Source: Priapulus caudatus
Lineage: Eukaryota; Priapulida; Priapulimorpha; Priapulimorphida; Priapulidae
NCBI RefSeq assembly: GCF_000485595.1
Contig: NW_014577169.1
Location: 223,300 to 246,364, forward strand
DNA length: 23,065 bases
Direction: 5' to 3'
Shown here: positions 19,862 through 23,065 of the stretch, piece by piece
Layout: each line of letters starts with the position of its first letter
Numbering within the stretch: position 1 is the stretch's first letter
The notes under the pieces: model-generated
What the model was told of the DNA's origin: nothing
Databases searched by the model: none
Seen by the model: the letters and a program-made list of their open reading frames with translations, nothing else
Program-made: the position numbers and the translations under genes

Positions 19862-19942
19862 TATTTGTGTGTATTTTTCTTTCAACCAAGTGGTCACCAA
19901 CTGAGCGCTTTATTTCCCGGGCAACCCCGGGTATCCTGCTAG
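19476..19942 (+). mobile_element. Helitron-like non-autonomous element
   Basis: The 3' end has the hairpin CCCGGG-CAAC-CCCGGG (about 19916-19931), then TATCCTG, then CTAG (19939-19942), followed by T. A GC-rich stem a few bases before CTRR, with insertion between A and T, is the Helitron 3' signature. The proposed 5' end is TCTAATACG at 19476, preceded by A (19475). The interior carries repeated ACGGGCCCCTGCA motifs (about 19663 and 19691) and an AAAT/GATA microsatellite. There is no Rep-helicase coding capacity. The 5' end is less certain than the 3' end; upstream there is another GCTAGT (19465-19470). Confidence 0.55.
19789..19858. repeat. (AAAT)n then (GATA)n microsatellite
   Basis: About six AAAT units (19789-19812) followed by about eleven GATA units (19813-19858) with one TTAG interruption. 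It lies inside the Helitron-like element. Confidence 0.95.
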
Positions 19943-20061
19943 TATTATATATATCTATATATATATCTGCGATCTCTGTCCGTCCGTCTGTCTGTCTGTC
20001 TGTCTGTGGAGTGGACAAGCATATTGGGTATATGGATATTTTGTTAGTGCCTTAACTCTTC

Positions 20062-20228
20062 TATGCAATCTGACTGTGCCAGGTTAGGAATGAATTCACA
20101 ATAACACAGACATTTCGGATTTTCGATTTTTTGGATTTTCCATTTTTTGGCTTTTTATTTTATTTATATGCAAATCATGTCTGTCTTATTCTCAATTCAT
20201 TCCTAACCTGGCACAGTCACATTGCATA
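20062..20228. mobile_element. 167-bp inverted-repeat element (MITE-like)
   Basis: The left arm starts TATGCAATCTGACTGTGCCA and continues AGGTTAGGAATGAATT. The right arm is its complement through GAATAAGACAGACAT-like sequence, giving about 50 bp per arm with a handful of mismatches. The interior of about 60 bp is T-rich with GGATTTT/CGATTTT units. No ORF. No convincing target duplication was found next to the arms. Confidence 0.75.
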
Positions 20229-20243
20229 CAACAGTTCAATCAC

Positions 20244-20332
20244 GATGGGCATATATATGGGCATCAAGAGCTAATAATACCTTATGTATTAATAATGTAT
20301 TATTAGCTCTTGATGGGCATATATATGGGCAT
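20244..20332. repeat. Hairpin flanked by perfect 21-bp direct repeats
   Basis: A 21-base sequence beginning GATGGGCATATATATGGG stands at 20244-20264 and again, identical, at 20312-20332. Between them is a hairpin with arms CAAGAGCTAATAATAC and GTATTATTAGCTCTTG around a 16-base AT-rich loop. The arrangement looks like an insertion with a target duplication, or a duplication with a palindromic spacer. Confidence 0.8.
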
Positions 20333-20392
20333 AGAGCGCAGGGTCCACAGAGAGAGGGAGGGAGGGAGGGAGAGAGATCGCAGATATATATC

Positions 20393-20610
20393 CAAAATCC
20401 AAAAAAAAAAAAAAAAATCAAAAAAATCAAAAAACCCAAAAAATCAAAAAAAAACCAAACAAATCCACAAAATCAAAAAAAAAATCAAAAAAATCAAAAA
20501 ACCACAAAAATAAAAACAAAAACAAAAAATCCACAAAATCCAAGAAAAATCCAAAAACAAAAAAAATTAAACAATCAAAAAAATCCAAAAAATCCAAGTC
20601 AAATTCAACT
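20393..20610. repeat. A-rich tract with CCAAAAAAT-type units
   Basis: Over 200 bases of almost only A, C and T on the plus strand, with irregular AAAAATCC, AAAATCAA and CCACAAAAT units. Its reverse complement resembles the TTTTTTGGATTTTC core of the 167-bp element. The long plus-strand frame across it (Lys, Asn, Gln, Pro runs) is low-complexity and not credible as a gene. Confidence 0.85.
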
Positions 20611-20998
20611 AAAAATCAATTCCCCCATCATGGCCCTTCATCGTGGGCCCTTCATGGCTGCCACAGAGTGGCTGTTGGCCTCTAGTATATATATATGGCG
20701 CGCGCGTGTGTGTATGCAGTACGTGTTTCCAGGTTTTGCGTCTATTAAATTAGTACAATTTTATTCAAGATGGATAGTGAAAAATCGTACGGGAATTTAC
20801 ATACCGGTTTTTGGCATCTGTCACTTGATGTTGCAAAATAATCGCCTACAAAATATAACAAATATGCGATGTTACTGTGTGGATCTTGCCAGGTAACGTT
20901 GGCCTGGTATAATTGCCAACCCACGGCATATAACGTACGTCACATCCCGTAAAGTATTGATCAATCAACTTATCTAAAGATTCGCTGTATTGATCCAG
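20611..20998. other. Stretch without recognisable gene
   Basis: A CTAGT-TATATATATA junction near 20674-20698, followed by GGCGCGCGCG(TG)n, resembles the edges of the Helitron-like element but lacks a clear 3' hairpin. A plus-strand frame remains open to 20896 only because it continues from the A-rich tract. Confidence 0.4.
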
Positions 20999-21049
20999 TG
21001 ATCCCAAAACGAGTGCGAGTAGACACTCATGCCTATAGGATTGGGATCA
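20999..21049. repeat. Nested hairpin
   Basis: The outer stem is TGATCCCAA (20999-21007) with TTGGGATCA (21041-21049). The inner stem is GAGTG (21011-21015) with CACTC (21024-21028). Its function is unknown. Confidence 0.6.
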
Positions 21050-21431
21050 GCGACCAAGACTGAATCGGTGTGATGCAATTTATTGGTACTAATTCGACAT
21101 GGTCCCTGCAGTGTTATTTTGATAATACAGACATGTGAAATCTCGCCACGGGTATATATACATTGCCTCCTGGTAGATTTGCTCGATCAATAGGTTTGCC
21201 ATTATTTCCTGTTTCACTACAAACGTCTTTAAAAATACATTTTTTGCCGTAGGAGTAAAGCGGAGTGCGTATTGCCACCGCTACGAGTAATACAAATTAT
21301 GATTACATGTAATACGTACCATGGCCACGAATAATGTCGTAAGTACGTCGGCCATCTTTAATTCTGAAATAAAGATGATTTCACGTTAAAATTGTGCTTA
21401 TATGTTGTAATGAATGAATCAAATATCTTAC

Positions 21432-21713
21432 AATCCATGAGTCCCGTAACGGCATTACTCGACTTCATGCAAGCACTCACAGGCTCTTGGATGTTAGTTG
21501 CACATGCGACACACGTGCCATCAACACACGCAGGTAAATTAGAGGGACAATTGCCGTCATTTTGACACGCGACACACACACCGTTGCAGCATACTGGTGC
21601 AGCTGCGTCCGTACAATCTGCGTCGAGTAAACACGTGCCAGCACAAGCATTCGAGTGACACGTTTGGCCAACCGGGCAAGTGATCTCCGCACATGTGTCC
21701 TCACAGGTTGCAA
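21432..21713 (-). CDS. Intact exon of the cysteine-rich gene (right duplicate)
   Basis: The acceptor is ATATTTCAG on the minus strand (ends at 21714), giving a phase-1 start. The exon encodes ATCEDTCAEITCPVGQTCHS, then NACAGTCLLDADC-, then one complete unit ending CVDGTCVACATN, after which it departs from the 44-residue repeat. Two donors are possible: GATT|GTAAGA after 21432 (phase 1, 282 nt, symmetric like the other exons) or CCT|GTGAGT after 21481 (phase 0, better donor consensus). The first half matches the CPxGQxC...NxC pattern of EGF-like extracellular modules. It is the counterpart of the broken 12541-12777 stretch. It could be an upstream exon of the same gene or the start of a neighbouring paralogue. 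Confidence 0.55.
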
Positions 21714-23065
21714 CTGAAATATCAATTACCACAGATTATATGGCTGTGTATGATCACTGTTTACGGCCATTTTGGCAATGGCGTAACAACATTTATTTCA
21801 CAGAGGAATCCCTAAAGCGCATGTTTAACTGAAAACTTTATTATATGTGCTAGATCGCTGGCAAATAACCAGGTTAGCTATGGTAACCTCTTTACAATCG
21901 TAGGCGTACGTAATAGTTTGCAATTACATTTGAACTTTATTGTATGAATATTTATGTGCATCATTCTTGCTCGGCTTTTTAATCGATCGATTCTTCCTCA
22001 TCGTTCAATAATAGGATTGATAACCGTAATAATAATTCCTGAGGAGGATTGGATCTCCGTGAAACTGTTTTAATCCGGATGTGTGCATGTGTGCAGAACC
22101 CTTGTACGTTGCAGCTAGAAATTGTTCACTTACCCGGCCTACATTCTAATTGGTAAGCGGCATGACGTTGTCCGTATTTATCGTGAGTACGTCTGTGGTA
22201 TGGCAATCTTCTGACTTCGTATCCTGTTATGCAACCACACTTCCGTTGTCCATAACCGACGTCTTGGCATTGTGCACCATCTCCGCCAAGACATTGTATC
22301 GTATCCAGGCAGCTCCCTCCAATGGGGACATCTTTTTTAAGTTTAAACGTTTCGATTAATTAAGAGTCAATCTAACTCGATACAATCACGTAATATATCA
22401 CGTATAATTTGGTGGCGGTCTATTTCATGTTTACTAAACAGTAGCTCAGATGCAACCCTCGTCAGAGTAGGAAGGAGACTCCTCCACCGGGTCTCATTGA
22501 CATAATTGTCACCCTCCCCACTCTCTACCACCGACCATTCACTCGTTTCACCGCTTCCCATAAGTGGGTAAAACACAAAATAGCTATACTATCTCTTAAT
22601 TACGGATTAAGTTTGTTTCTTCGTTTATGTATATTAGACGTTTTCTACAAGAGATCAAGTAAATTTATATGCTGTATATGTAATCGTTAGGCAAATGAAG
22701 GTTAAGAAGCTAACTCGCGTCTTTTTTTCTATTTCATGTGGGGGGGGGGGAATTGATTCCGATTGGGAACGTTGCTTCCCTTAACGCTGTGGTTTACCGT
22801 AACGTAACGACGATGATGAGCGTGAGACTGTGCTTGACATGTTCACTGAGATCAGTACCGCAGGCAAATTACACGCGTGGCTACAGGGACTTGATTCAAG
22901 TACACGGTTAGATCGCATTACCTGGCAGAAAATTCTTCGAGTTGAAGAAACGTGCACATTCGGATGCCGCTTTCTGGTTGCTGTCGTAAAAAACACAGAC
23001 AAATCCAATATTAACATACCCGCGTATCGTTAATTAGTAATTATGAACGCATATGGTTTTTCGTT
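21490..23065. repeat. Segmental duplication, right copy (cut by window end)
   Basis: It matches 12530-15014 in the same orientation. It begins within the coding repeat (ATGTTAGTTGCACATGCG) and continues through the intron to the last base of the window. It lacks the two blocks found only in the left copy, at about 22387 and 22449. No coding gene is visible at 21720-23065; short frames there have no motif. Confidence 0.85.

Larger units (their letters stand above)
19959..20391. repeat. Pair of 19-bp inverted repeats bounding a 433-bp segment
   Basis: ATATATATCTGCGATCTCT at 19959-19977 is the exact reverse complement of 20373-20391. The bounded segment contains a (TCTG)n tract, a 167-bp inverted-repeat element and a hairpin between direct repeats. 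It could be a composite element or the two ends of one older transposon. Confidence 0.6.

Noticed and set aside
20222-20896. 224-codon Lys/Asn/Pro-rich plus-strand frame
   Set aside because: It crosses an A-rich low-complexity tract and joins unrelated repeat fragments.

Overview
The window looks like nuclear DNA from an animal, most likely an aquatic invertebrate. Coding sequence is sparse and split into exons with GT/AG borders. Microsatellites are abundant, and two different non-LTR retrotransposon lineages and several small non-autonomous elements are present. There is no operon structure, Shine-Dalgarno pattern or dense ORF packing, so a prokaryotic or phage origin is unlikely. I cannot name the species.

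Layout. 1-5.3 kb is gene-poor, with simple repeats, two near-perfect hairpins and a GC-richer patch at 2.87-3.2 kb. On the minus strand, reading from right to left, I infer one gene for a secreted-type, very cysteine-rich protein. Its pieces are an exon at 21.7-21.4 kb, an array exon at 12.5-11.36 kb built of 132-bp (44-residue) tandem units, a 165-bp exon at 9494-9330, and a terminal exon at 5588-5461 followed by AATAAA. The borders I can place are phase 1, so the exons join in frame. The introns hold most of the foreign DNA: a broken REL-endonuclease LINE (5.9-8.64 kb, plus strand, flanked by TAA repeats), a CGGA/TGGA tetranucleotide array (8.9-9.2 kb) and a broken jockey/CR1-like LINE (10.0-11.3 kb).

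12.53-15.01 kb and 21.49-23.07 kb are direct copies of one segment: the start of the cysteine-rich exon plus its upstream intron. The left copy carries two extra blocks, one bounded by a 6-bp repeat, and many one-base indels. The right copy keeps an intact exon and runs off the window. Between the copies lie a degenerate ~21-bp minisatellite (15.3-16.66 kb), a 450-bp inverted-repeat element with internal ACAATACAC palindromes (18.69-19.14 kb), a Helitron-like element (19.48-19.94 kb), a 167-bp inverted-repeat element and a hairpin between 21-bp direct repeats (20.06-20.33 kb).

The most notable observations are the phase-1 modular cysteine-rich gene with its homogenised array, the segmental duplication whose left copy turns noisy at about 12541, the REL-LINE sitting between TAA repeats, and three dispersed copies of a tiny hairpin element sharing ATCAGGAGTGAATA.
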